DNA of 7,026 nucleotides from JAZGDL01 sp036477795 (GCA_036477795.1 JAZGDL010000002.1:1-7026), one strand, 5' to 3'; counted from the stretch's first letter, positions 1 through 5,663 are shown. Program-made: numbers and translations. Notes: a model not told the origin generated them from the letters alone.

Positions 1-341
1 AGGAGAAGAAAAAGCGCCTGCTGGTGGACGATGACGTGCTGGTCAACTTCTTCCGGCGCTTGAAGGATGAGACACGGCTGGTGCGGTTGCAGTTTCGGTT
101 CGTGCTGGCGCTTATCCTGATGCGCAAACGCCTGCTGAAGTATGAGGAGACCAAACGGGCCGATGAGAAGGAATACTGGGTTATGCGGCTGGGTAAGGAG
201 GCGGAGAGGCACTCGGTGCTGAATCCCCGGCTAACGGATGACGAGATCGAGACGGTGAGTAAGGAGCTGGGAGCTATACTGCATGGGGACGTGGGCGTGC
301 TGGATGGAGAGGAGGAGGGGGAAAGGAACGAAGGGACGTAG
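1..341 (+). CDS. Conserved hypothetical protein, C-terminal part (5' end outside window)
   Basis: The reading frame is open to the left edge, so the gene begins upstream. The GTG at 24 is internal and not a convincing start, because the preceding codons (EKKKRLL) continue smoothly. About 112 residues are visible. The segment is strongly charged, with a helical, hydrophobic stretch (FRFVLALILMRKRLL) followed by a mixed acidic and basic region and the motif LNPRLTDDEIETVSKELGAIL. It resembles the C-terminus of a short, uncharacterised planctomycetal protein I recall as having an N-terminal zinc-ribbon-like part, but that part is not visible here, so this is a weak recollection. No enzymatic motif is seen. 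The last residues (GEEEGERNEGT) are low-complexity. They are encoded by purine-rich DNA that grades into the 8-bp tandem array, and the stop codon itself lies in a repeat unit. The gene is co-directional with the GTPase pair, 130 bp upstream of it. Function unknown. Confidence 0.7.
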   Translation, partial: EKKKRLLVDDDVLVNFFRRLKDETRLVRLQFRFVLALILMRKRLLKYEETKRADEKEYWVMRLGKEAERHSVLNPRLTDDEIETVSKELGAILHGDVGVLDGEEEGERNEGT

Positions 342-416
342 GGGGAAAGGCACGAAGGCACGGAGGGACGAAGGGACGTAGGGACGAAGGGACGTAGAGA
401 CGAAGGGACGGAGTGG
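328..416 (+). repeat. 8-bp tandem repeat array (ACGAAGGG / ACGTAGGG)
   Basis: Units ACGAAGGG and ACGTAGGG alternate at 328-343 and, after a less regular stretch at 344-367, again at 368-407 (ACGAAGGG, ACGTAGGG, ACGAAGGG, ACGTAGAG, ACGAAGGG). A degenerate ACGGAGTGG at 408-416 ends the array. The strand is purine-rich. The array overlaps the last codons of the upstream gene and fills the first half of the gap before the GTPase operon. Units of this size without unique spacers are not a CRISPR. Similar ACGAAGGCACGAAGG-type arrays occur between genes in some planctomycete-like genomes (recollection, not searched). No function is evident. Confidence 0.9.
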
Positions 417-451
417 AATCGTCAATCCCCAATCGTCAATCGTCAATCAGA
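417..451 (+). repeat. 7-bp tandem repeat array (AATCGTC)
   Basis: Five 7-bp units follow each other without gaps: AATCGTC (417-423), AATCCCC (424-430), AATCGTC (431-437), AATCGTC (438-444) and a degenerate AATCAGA (445-451). The array begins exactly where the 8-bp array ends. It stops about 10 bp before the candidate Shine-Dalgarno of the first GTPase gene, so it would lie in the 5' leader of that gene if transcription comes from upstream. Confidence 0.85.
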
Positions 452-461
452 GAGGGTGCTT

Positions 462-466
462 AAGGA
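462..466 (+). promoter_or_regulatory. Candidate ribosome binding site of the first GTPase gene
   Basis: AAGGA at 462-466 precedes three consecutive in-frame candidate starts: GTG 472, GTG 475 and ATG 478. The gaps from the end of AAGGA are 5, 8 and 11 nt. The usual spacing favours 472 or 475 over the ATG. The choice changes the protein by at most two residues. Confidence 0.45.
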
Positions 467-471
467 CGGGC

Positions 472-2139
472 GTGGTGATGGGTTCGCGGTCGGACGGACA
501 TCTTGCGTTGCTGGCGGATCAGGCGATGTTGGCAACGCTGGCGGGCATGGGGCTTGACTGGACTGAGCTTGATCGAAACGTGGCTGCTGCGGCGCGGTTC
601 AAGCGTGTTGTGGGTGGATCCCACGGATTGCAATCCGTGGTGTTGAAGATTGTGGGGTTGGTTGGAGGGGCGTCTTCGGGAAAGAGCACGTTGTTCAATT
701 CGTTGCTGGGGTGGGAGGTGAGCCGAATCAGCGGGCATGCCCATGAGACGCTGGGGCCTATCGCGGCGGTGCATTCGGAGCGGGCGGGGCAGTTTGCCAA
801 GTGGATGGATGAGCGGTTGCTGCTGCCGGGATTTGCGCTGGTGCAGGAGCACGGAGAGACTGCCACGTGCGGGGCGCTGGGGTCGGTGGTGGTGTTTCGG
901 CATGATCTTCAGAGCTTCGGCGACGCCGTGGTCATTGACCTTCCGGACGTGACCAGCAAAATGGCGGACGATGAAGGTGCGGTGACGCGGAACCTGTTGC
1001 CCTGGTTCGACGGGCTGCTGGTGGTTGTGGATGAGGAGCGGTGGTTTGATGCGGCGGTGTTCGACGAGACGGTGGCGTTTGCGCGGAATGTGGGGCCTCG
1101 ATGCTGGGTGGTGTTCAATCGGACCGAGGGCAATGAAGAGCTGACCGCCGCTCATCGGGAACGGCTTGCGGAGCATGCCACGGCGCGGCACGCGGAGGAT
1201 TCTTGCATCAGCCCATTTCAGCCGGGGTCGGGGTATCGGCCGATGGCTGCGGAAACGTGCCAACGAATCAAGTCCTGGATCACATCGCTTGATAGCGGGG
1301 ACCGGCAGGCGGATCTGGAGCGTCACTTGCGGAGGCGGTGCGGCGAGCTGTTGCGCGAGAACGTGGGCCGGAGCGAGGCCTTCGATGAGCTTGGACGGCG
1401 GATTGACAAGGAGCTGGCCGGGGTCAGCGAGAGGACCCGCCTTTCGACGGACTTGTTGACGACTGAGGAGCGTCTCCTGCTGGGCCTCGGTCACCGGTTT
1501 GTGCCGTTCTTCGACTTGATTCAGGGGGTGCGGCGGCAGATGGATCGGTTTCGCGGACGTAGTGGGGTGACGGGGGATGTTGATTTCGACAAGAGCGTTG
1601 ACGGCATGGCGGAGGTGCTGCGTCACAACTTGGAGCATCGTTTTCGTCGGGCGACCGATACTATCGACCGGGTGATCCTGAACAGCACGTACCTGGTGCC
1701 GGAATGTGGGGACTGGCGGCCGCAGTGGAGGACGCCGTCCTTTGAAGAGCGGGACTGGGCCATGCGCATTCGCGAGCACCTTGATACTTGGAAGGCGGAG
1801 ACGGCCAGGCAGTCGCGTCGGGGTGATGTGGCGGCGCTGGCGGTAGGGATGCCGTTGTTGGTTGCGGATCTGTTGTTCCTGGGCGGGGCGGGACTGACTC
1901 TGGGCTGGACGGCGGCGTGGGCGGCGGGGTTCTTGGGTGGCAAGGGATTGGTACGGGCTTTTGAAGGAAGTCCGGCTTTCACTGCCTACCAGACGACGGT
2001 ACGGGCTTATCAGGCGCTGATCCGTGAATCGTTGAGTGAGCAGTGCCAGGCCAATCTGAGCTTATTGCCTCGGCGGCATCTGTCGATGTCCGATCCGATT
2101 CTGGAGTCGATCATGCACTGGTCGGGGCCGGTCAGGTGA
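472..2139 (+). CDS. Dynamin-like / Era-like membrane-associated GTPase, first of a tandem pair (degenerate G4)
   Basis: This is a 555-residue protein with an N-terminal G domain. G1/P-loop: GGASSGKST at residues 65-73. Candidate G2: Thr93 in a T-x-x-P context (TLGP 93-96), as in the TRRP of dynamins. G3: DLPD at 156-159, where the usual final Gly is Asp. G4 position: NRTE at 216-219, where NKxD is expected, so guanine specificity may be weakened. No clear G5 is seen. Residues about 270-450 are charged and probably helical. Residues about 453-494 are strongly hydrophobic and Gly/Ala-rich, enough for one or two membrane helices. The length and layout fit bacterial dynamin-like proteins, which bind and remodel membranes; that role is inferred. 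The next gene, a second GTPase with the same signatures, starts within 3-6 nt, implying one operon and probably a joint complex. A perfect 20-bp palindrome at 621-640 encodes residues just before the P-loop. Start: GTG 472, with GTG 475 and ATG 478 as alternatives. The GTPase fold is certain; the subfamily is not. Confidence 0.85.
   Translation: MVMGSRSDGHLALLADQAMLATLAGMGLDWTELDRNVAAAARFKRVVGGSHGLQSVVLKIVGLVGGASSGKSTLFNSLLGWEVSRISGHAHETLGPIAAVHSERAGQFAKWMDERLLLPGFALVQEHGETATCGALGSVVVFRHDLQSFGDAVVIDLPDVTSKMADDEGAVTRNLLPWFDGLLVVVDEERWFDAAVFDETVAFARNVGPRCWVVFNRTEGNEELTAAHRERLAEHATARHAEDSCISPFQPGSGYRPMAAETCQRIKSWITSLDSGDRQADLERHLRRRCGELLRENVGRSEAFDELGRRIDKELAGVSERTRLSTDLLTTEERLLLGLGHRFVPFFDLIQGVRRQMDRFRGRSGVTGDVDFDKSVDGMAEVLRHNLEHRFRRATDTIDRVILNSTYLVPECGDWRPQWRTPSFEERDWAMRIREHLDTWKAETARQSRRGDVAALAVGMPLLVADLLFLGGAGLTLGWTAAWAAGFLGGKGLVRAFEGSPAFTAYQTTVRAYQALIRESLSEQCQANLSLLPRRHLSMSDPILESIMHWSGPVR
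621..640. repeat. Perfect 20-bp palindrome inside the first GTPase gene
   Basis: CCACGGATTG at 621-630 is followed directly by its exact reverse complement CAATCCGTGG at 631-640, with no spacer. It lies in frame and encodes part of GSHGLQSVV (residues 49-57), about 10 residues before the P-loop. A perfect 10-bp-arm palindrome is unlikely by chance in 7 kb (roughly 4 to the power -10 per position). It may be a dispersed palindromic repeat unit or a binding site; the sequence alone does not decide. Confidence 0.85.
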
Positions 2140-2142
2140 TGG

Positions 2143-3957
2143 GTGATGCAAACAACGAATCATAACATCGAAGATCGGCTGGGGCGCATCAACCGGCGGT
2201 TGTCTGAGTTGCTGGGTGTGGATGCGGTGCCGCTGGCGGTGGGCGGGGCCCGGGCCCTGGATGACGCCCTATGGATTTGGGGGATCGTAGGGGGCAAGGA
2301 GGTGGGCAAGAGCACATTGATCAACGCGTTAGCCGGGGCTGAGGTGGTGGGCGGCGGCGATCGCCTGGTAGAGGGCACCTTCGAGCCGGCGGCGTATTTT
2401 CATGAGGGTGACGAGGAAGGGCTGCGGGCCAGGTTCGGATATGCCGGGGGCCTGGCGGTGCGCTACCACGCGGATGCGCCGGAATCGATGCGGGGCTTGG
2501 TGCTGGTGGACCTGCCGGATTTTGAGTCGCTGTTCACCGAGCACGTCGAGCGGGTGCGGCGGGTCGTGGAGGTTCTGGACGGGCTCATCTGGCTGACCAC
2601 GCCGAAGAAGGTGGGCGACCATCGGGCCATCCGGGAGATCCAGCGGGTGCTCAAGGCACGGGGCAACTTCGTGTACGTGGTTAACAAAATGGACTGGCTG
2701 CTGGGTCAGAACGACCGCTCGCCGGCCGAAGCGCTGGAGCGAATGTCGGCGGCGCTGCGGAACCAGATGGCTGAATGTGACGCCCGGGGCAACAGCCATC
2801 GATCGTTCATGATCAGCGCCAAGCATCGAAGTGCGGCGTCGATTCTCGAGGCTGTTTCGCGTAGCCGCGCTGAAAAAGACGTGGCCGAGTTGAACGATGC
2901 GGGCGGAGCCCTGGCAGCCGCTGCCGAGCGGGTGGTGGGCGATTTTGAATCGCTCCGCCAGGTGCTGACCACGGCCCCGACGGCGGAGGCGACGGCTGCC
3001 AACAAACGGGCCAACCTGGCCTATCAGGGGCGTCGGCAGGCGCGAGCGTTGATCGATCATTATAGGGCGCGGGACGTGCTCAATCGTCTGGATCGCAACG
3101 TAAGTCCCGAGGTGATTGAAGAACTGGTGGCTGAGTCGTTTCCTCAATCCTACTGCGTGCGGCTGATGCGGGGCTTGAATTACGACCGGATGCTGTCTGC
3201 CCAATGGTCGTCTTTGTTGTTCAGGAGGCGGATCGGGTATTGGCCCTTGCTGGGGTTGATCGCCTGGCCTTTGGCGCTTGTGGGATCGTTGGTGGATGGC
3301 TTGAGATCGCTCTTTCCCGGGTCAGCAGCCGGCGGTGGCGACGATCCGTTTCGTCTGGACGGGTTGTCCCTGGAGGATCGCGTTGAGGGGTTGCTGGCTG
3401 GCGTGGGGGCGCGGCTGGCATACGTCTCCGGACAGATTGAGTTCGGTTTGCCCGATGCCGAGGTGGTGACCGAGCGATTTCGTGGGGACGTGCGGTCGTT
3501 GGCTGATGCACAGCGGGCGGCGGTGATCGAGCCGTATCTCGGCCGCAGGCCGTCGCTCATCGGGCGGGGTTTGCGCTGGGTGGTTCCTCTGCTGGTGCTG
3601 GCCTGGTTTCCTATTGTTCAACCGCTGCTGGCGGCGGTGCTGGAGGGTGCCAGCGGCGGGTTTGGATTCAACGTTGAGACTGCGGCGGTTCTGGTGCAGG
3701 GGCTGTCGGGCGCCAACGTCCTGCTAGGGCTTGGGGTCTCGATTCTGATATTGGGCGGATTAGTGGCGGCGGTCTACTCGGGCGCGGTACGGGACAGCTT
3801 TCGTGCGATGGATCGTTTGGGCGATGGGTCGGCGGAGTTAGTCGCCGGGCCGTTGGCTCGCGCTTTGGCGGATGGTGTAGCCCGGCCGATCGTTGATTTC
3901 CGTGCGGAGTTGAACTCGCTGACCGGAGCCTTGGAACGGTTGGCGAAAGAGAATTAG
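2143..3957 (+). CDS. Dynamin-like / Era-like membrane GTPase, second of a tandem pair (canonical G motifs)
   Basis: This is a 604-residue protein with a well-formed N-terminal G domain. G1: GGKEVGKST at residues 50-58. Candidate G2: Thr79 in TFEP (79-82). G3: DLPD at 123-126. G4: NKMD at 181-184. G5: SAK at 225-227. Residues about 230-360 form a charged, Ala-rich, probably helical body. Hydrophobic segments at about 366-384, 477-500 and 521-547 predict up to three membrane helices, with a soluble stretch at about 385-470. The C-terminus (about 550-604) is again helical. The DLPD and T-x-x-P signatures are shared with the preceding gene, so the two are probably diverged paralogues. Membrane remodelling or a stress-type dynamin role is inferred from the family, not shown. 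The frame opens at GTG 2143, and ATG 2146 is an equally good start. No strong Shine-Dalgarno is visible and the upstream stop is at 2137-2139, so translation is probably coupled. Confidence 0.87.
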   Translation: MMQTTNHNIEDRLGRINRRLSELLGVDAVPLAVGGARALDDALWIWGIVGGKEVGKSTLINALAGAEVVGGGDRLVEGTFEPAAYFHEGDEEGLRARFGYAGGLAVRYHADAPESMRGLVLVDLPDFESLFTEHVERVRRVVEVLDGLIWLTTPKKVGDHRAIREIQRVLKARGNFVYVVNKMDWLLGQNDRSPAEALERMSAALRNQMAECDARGNSHRSFMISAKHRSAASILEAVSRSRAEKDVAELNDAGGALAAAAERVVGDFESLRQVLTTAPTAEATAANKRANLAYQGRRQARALIDHYRARDVLNRLDRNVSPEVIEELVAESFPQSYCVRLMRGLNYDRMLSAQWSSLLFRRRIGYWPLLGLIAWPLALVGSLVDGLRSLFPGSAAGGGDDPFRLDGLSLEDRVEGLLAGVGARLAYVSGQIEFGLPDAEVVTERFRGDVRSLADAQRAAVIEPYLGRRPSLIGRGLRWVVPLLVLAWFPIVQPLLAAVLEGASGGFGFNVETAAVLVQGLSGANVLLGLGVSILILGGLVAAVYSGAVRDSFRAMDRLGDGSAELVAGPLARALADGVARPIVDFRAELNSLTGALERLAKEN

Positions 3958-4117
3958 CCGCTCCGGGGCACTGGATCGATCGGCCGCGCTGGACTTTGTG
4001 GACAAGACCGGCGATAAATCCTCATCGCAGCGACCTGCGAACGTCTCCGTATCTCGTCATCGGGCCGGGATGTGGAGTAATGAAAACTAATCTTTTGGCA
4101 AGACAAGGAAGGTCACC
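3958..4117. other. Intergenic gap between the GTPase operon and the ABM-like gene
   Basis: No gene or RNA is seen in these 160 bp. A small hairpin (TCGCAG, loop CGAC, CTGCGA) lies at 4025-4040 but has no T-run after it, so it is not a convincing terminator for the GTPase operon. GATCGATC at 3973-3980 is an 8-bp palindrome of the kind expected by chance. The 3' part (4078-4100) is AT-richer than its surroundings and may hold the promoter of the next gene, but no convincing -35/-10 pair was found. Confidence 0.5.
4105..4112 (+). promoter_or_regulatory. Strong ribosome binding site of the ABM-like gene
   Basis: AAGGAAGG at 4105-4112 contains a near-consensus Shine-Dalgarno and ends 5 nt before ATG 4118. 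It fixes the start of the small gene and suggests efficient translation, unlike the two GTPase genes, whose sites are weak. Confidence 0.8.
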
Positions 4118-4438
4118 ATGATCACCGTGGGCATGAACTATGAGGTCATCGAAGGCAAGCAGGAGGAGTTTGAGAAGATGTTCGCCAAAGTCCTGAGCGT
4201 TATGAAAGAGATAGAAGGTCACGGCGAGTCGCATCTGTTCGTCGACGTAGCCCAGCCCAGTTCCTATCTGATCATATCGCAGTGGACCAGCGAGCAGGCA
4301 TTCGACGACTTCATCAGTTCCGATCGTTTCAAGAATGTCACCAACTGGGGGAAGGAGAAGATTCTGGCGTCACGTCCCAAGCACGAAGTCTATGGCCGCC
4401 AGGACCAAACACCGCAATCATCCTGCCCGGCTCATTAG
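4118..4438 (+). CDS. Antibiotic biosynthesis monooxygenase (ABM)-fold small protein
   Basis: This is a 106-residue cytoplasmic protein. Residues 1-93 match the dimeric alpha-beta-barrel pattern of the ABM superfamily (HmoA/IsdG/YgiN-like): an opening strand (MITVGMNYEVIEGK), a helix (EEFEKMFAKVLSVMKEIEGH), a strand (ESHLFVDV), the strand SYLIISQWTSEQAF, then a helix (DDFISSDRFKNVTNWGKEKI) and the closing HEVYG. Family members include haem-degrading enzymes, quinol monooxygenases and many proteins of unknown substrate. Asn7 sits where IsdG-type enzymes have a catalytic Asn, and Trp56 and Trp77 are present. The haem-ligating His of IsdG is not evident in the helix where it would be expected (SDRFKNVTNW), so a haem oxygenase role is doubtful. 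The last 13 residues (RQDQTPQSSCPAH) go beyond the usual family end and look like read-on into intergenic DNA. The start is fixed by a strong ribosome binding site. The gene is convergent with the next one. Confidence 0.85.
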   Translation: MITVGMNYEVIEGKQEEFEKMFAKVLSVMKEIEGHGESHLFVDVAQPSSYLIISQWTSEQAFDDFISSDRFKNVTNWGKEKILASRPKHEVYGRQDQTPQSSCPAH

Positions 4439-4452
4439 CCCGGATTATTCAA

Positions 4453-4620
4453 ACCGCAGAGATCGCAGAGAGCGCAGAGTATTAAATGGTAAGAAGTTAC
4501 GGCCGAACTTCCGCTGGTCTCATTCCGACAGTGTGCTTGTTTCCGCCGCGCCGGGATTCCGCGCTGACTCCCGGGACTTCCCATCTATTCCGTCTCTGCG
4601 GGCTCTGCGTGCTCCGCGGT
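4453..4620. repeat. 168-bp interspersed element with 28-nt imperfect terminal inverted repeats
   Basis: The left arm (4453-4480) and the reverse complement of the right arm (4593-4620) match at 22 of 28 positions. Each arm begins ACCGC and carries heptamers of the CGCAGAG type with a 9-nt period (left: 4455, 4464, 4473). Five of the six mismatches fall in the spacers between heptamers or at the arm tip. The 112-bp interior (4481-4592) has no convincing gene. The element starts 15 bp after the ABM-like stop codon and ends 18 bp before the stop codon of the convergent gene. Very similar accgcagag...ctctgcggtga elements occur between genes in many environmental genomes (recollection). No transposase or obvious target-site duplication is visible, so it is better called a palindromic intergenic repeat or MITE-like element. 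Confidence 0.85.
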
Positions 4621-4637
4621 GAATCATCTGCGCTGGA

Positions 4638-5498
4638 TCACTCGTTCAAGTGGAATGACCCGACCAGCAGAGCGTGAACGTCGGCGGAGTTACGGACGGC
4701 GAGCATGCCGTTGAAGACGGACAGGGTGCCGGCCCCACCGTTGGCCTGCCAGGTCTCCGGCTCCACGGTGGTCTGAATCCAATTGATGAAATCCTCGACG
4801 ATTTCGTCATCGCCAGCCGGGTCGTCATCATCGCGGTCGTCCTCCACGTCGCCAAGAATGGTGGTCCCCACCTCCACGGTGTCGGAGGTTCCGCCGATCC
4901 CGCCTATATTGGCGGTAGCTCGCCCGACGCGAGACTGCTGGCTGATGCCGATTCCGGCGGGCACCCGTGCGGCCCGGGCCAGTGCGAGAATCTCCGCCAC
5001 GTCGTAGACCCGGGTGTACAGTTTGCGGCGAACGGCGGGCCTGGTGGAAATCTTGAGCACGTTCTTCCTGCTGACATACACGAGTGGATTCGTACCGGAT
5101 ATCTGATCCAACACCTCATCGAGCACGTCAGCCACGCTGACGTCTTCCAATTCGAGCGAGACAAGAGTCTGGAAATCGACGCCTTCGACAGCCAGCGCCC
5201 GCCATCGGGCTACGACGTTGACTTTGCCGTGTGGCGTGCTTTGCTTGCGGAGCCATTCCAGCACCTCACCGAACTGGGTTTCGTCCCAGAAGACGCGGTC
5301 GACGTGCTTTCGCAGCAAGGCGTGTGCGACAGGCTTTCCAGCCTGCCGTTTGACCGGCGGGAAAGCCGGTCCCACATCGCGGGGCCCGGGTGGGGCGGCC
5401 GGTTGTGCCGAACCGGGCTTGTTGGAAGGTTCCTGTCCAAATGAGGGGCATACCGTCAAGGGGCAACTAAGACAGGCCATCAGCATAATGCGTTGCAT
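4638..5498 (-). CDS. Exported protein with secretin/STN-like N domains, no secretin barrel
   Basis: This is a 286-residue protein. Residues 1-22 (hydrophobic IMLMACLSCPLTVCPSF, then GQ) look like a signal peptide. Residues 23-60 are Pro/Ala-rich and probably a flexible linker. Residues about 67-152 resemble the N0/STN-type domain of secretins and TonB receptors (VFWDETQFGEVLEWL ... LELEDVSVADVLDEVLDQI ... LVYVSRKNVLKIST). Residues about 163-180 (TRVYDVAEILALAR) and 235-280 (DFINWIQTTVEPETW ... GTLSVFNGMLAVRNSADVHALL) look like one further small domain, split by a Gly-rich stretch (about 182-213) and an acidic run (218-233, rich in Asp). The YDV...IQTTVEPETW...G.L.V.NG.L.V pattern is familiar from planctomycete proteins (recollection). 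The beta-barrel of true secretins is absent, so this is probably a periplasmic protein or accessory domain carrier; partner unknown. Start ATG 5498-5496 has GGAG about 10 nt upstream. It has its own promoter and lies downstream of the mfd terminator. Confidence 0.8.
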   Translation of the reverse strand: MQRIMLMACLSCPLTVCPSFGQEPSNKPGSAQPAAPPGPRDVGPAFPPVKRQAGKPVAHALLRKHVDRVFWDETQFGEVLEWLRKQSTPHGKVNVVARWRALAVEGVDFQTLVSLELEDVSVADVLDEVLDQISGTNPLVYVSRKNVLKISTRPAVRRKLYTRVYDVAEILALARAARVPAGIGISQQSRVGRATANIGGIGGTSDTVEVGTTILGDVEDDRDDDDPAGDDEIVEDFINWIQTTVEPETWQANGGAGTLSVFNGMLAVRNSADVHALLVGSFHLNE

Positions 5499-5520
5499 GG
5501 GAGACTACTCCAACAAAAGC

Positions 5521-5554
5521 GGCGGGCCAGGAGAACCCCGCCTTGCAATAAGGC
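5521..5554 (-). promoter_or_regulatory. Leader with two overlapping hairpins upstream of the secretin-N-like gene
   Basis: In the predicted 5' leader, GCCTT/AAGGC (5540-5544 with 5550-5554, 5-nt loop) and GGCGGG/CCCGCC (5521-5526 with 5537-5542, 10-nt loop) can each pair. They share bases 5540-5542, so both cannot form fully at once. This permits alternative folding but may be chance in GC-rich DNA. Confidence 0.3.
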
Positions 5555-5571
5555 ACCATCATGACGTCTCG

Positions 5572-5577
5572 ATTATA
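5572..5577 (-). promoter_or_regulatory. Probable sigma-70-type promoter (-10 TATAAT) for the secretin-N-like gene
   Basis: The minus strand reads TATAAT, a perfect consensus -10 box in GC-rich surroundings, about 75 bp upstream of the start codon. Transcription would begin near 5565, giving a leader of about 65 nt. The -35 region at 17-bp spacing is poor; TTGGAG is present but only 11 bp away. An activator could compensate: a near-perfect palindrome (5601-5619) is centred at about -45. Confidence 0.55.
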
Positions 5578-5600
5578 ACCGCGGACGGCTCCAACAGGCG

Positions 5601-5619
5601 CACGATTCGAGGATTCGTG
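5601..5619. promoter_or_regulatory. Palindrome upstream of the -10 box, possible regulator site
   Basis: CACGATTC at 5601-5608 pairs with GATTCGTG at 5612-5619 with one mismatch and a 3-nt centre. It is centred near -45 of the predicted start, the usual place for an activator that helps a promoter with a poor -35. A second small inverted repeat (CCATG/CATGG) lies at 5622-5635. No regulator gene is in view. Confidence 0.35.
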
Positions 5620-5663
5620 CCCCATGCCCCCATGGTACACCTTCAGCAGGAGCGAGTGGTCAG

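Noticed and set aside
328..451. Possible CRISPR array
   Set aside because: Units are 7-8 bp and contiguous, with no unique spacers and no cas genes nearby.
460..1779. 439-residue open frame on the minus strand
   Set aside because: It lies fully antisense to the first GTPase gene, which has clear G motifs. Its product is Arg/Pro/His-rich, typical of antisense frames in GC-rich DNA.
2329..3204. 291-residue open frame on the minus strand
   Set aside because: Antisense to the G domain of the second GTPase; His/Arg/Pro-rich composition and no family pattern.
4282..4677. Three overlapping short plus-strand frames across the palindromic element
   Set aside because: They read through the repeat arms, have Arg-rich or low-complexity products and lack ribosome binding sites.
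5125..5143. 8-bp perfect stem with 3-nt loop (ACGTCAGC/GCTGACGT) inside the exported-protein gene
   Set aside because: It encodes the symmetric peptide DVSVADV, part of the N0-like helix, so the symmetry may follow from coding; no T-run for a terminator.
4674..5444. 256-residue open frame on the plus strand
   Set aside because: Antisense to the exported N-domain protein, which has a signal peptide, promoter and family-like pattern; this frame has none of these.
5496..5524. Lipoprotein signal (LMAC or LTVC) in the exported protein
   Set aside because: LMAC is too close to the N-terminus for a normal signal peptide, and LTVC lacks the small residue expected before Cys; a standard signal peptide fits better.
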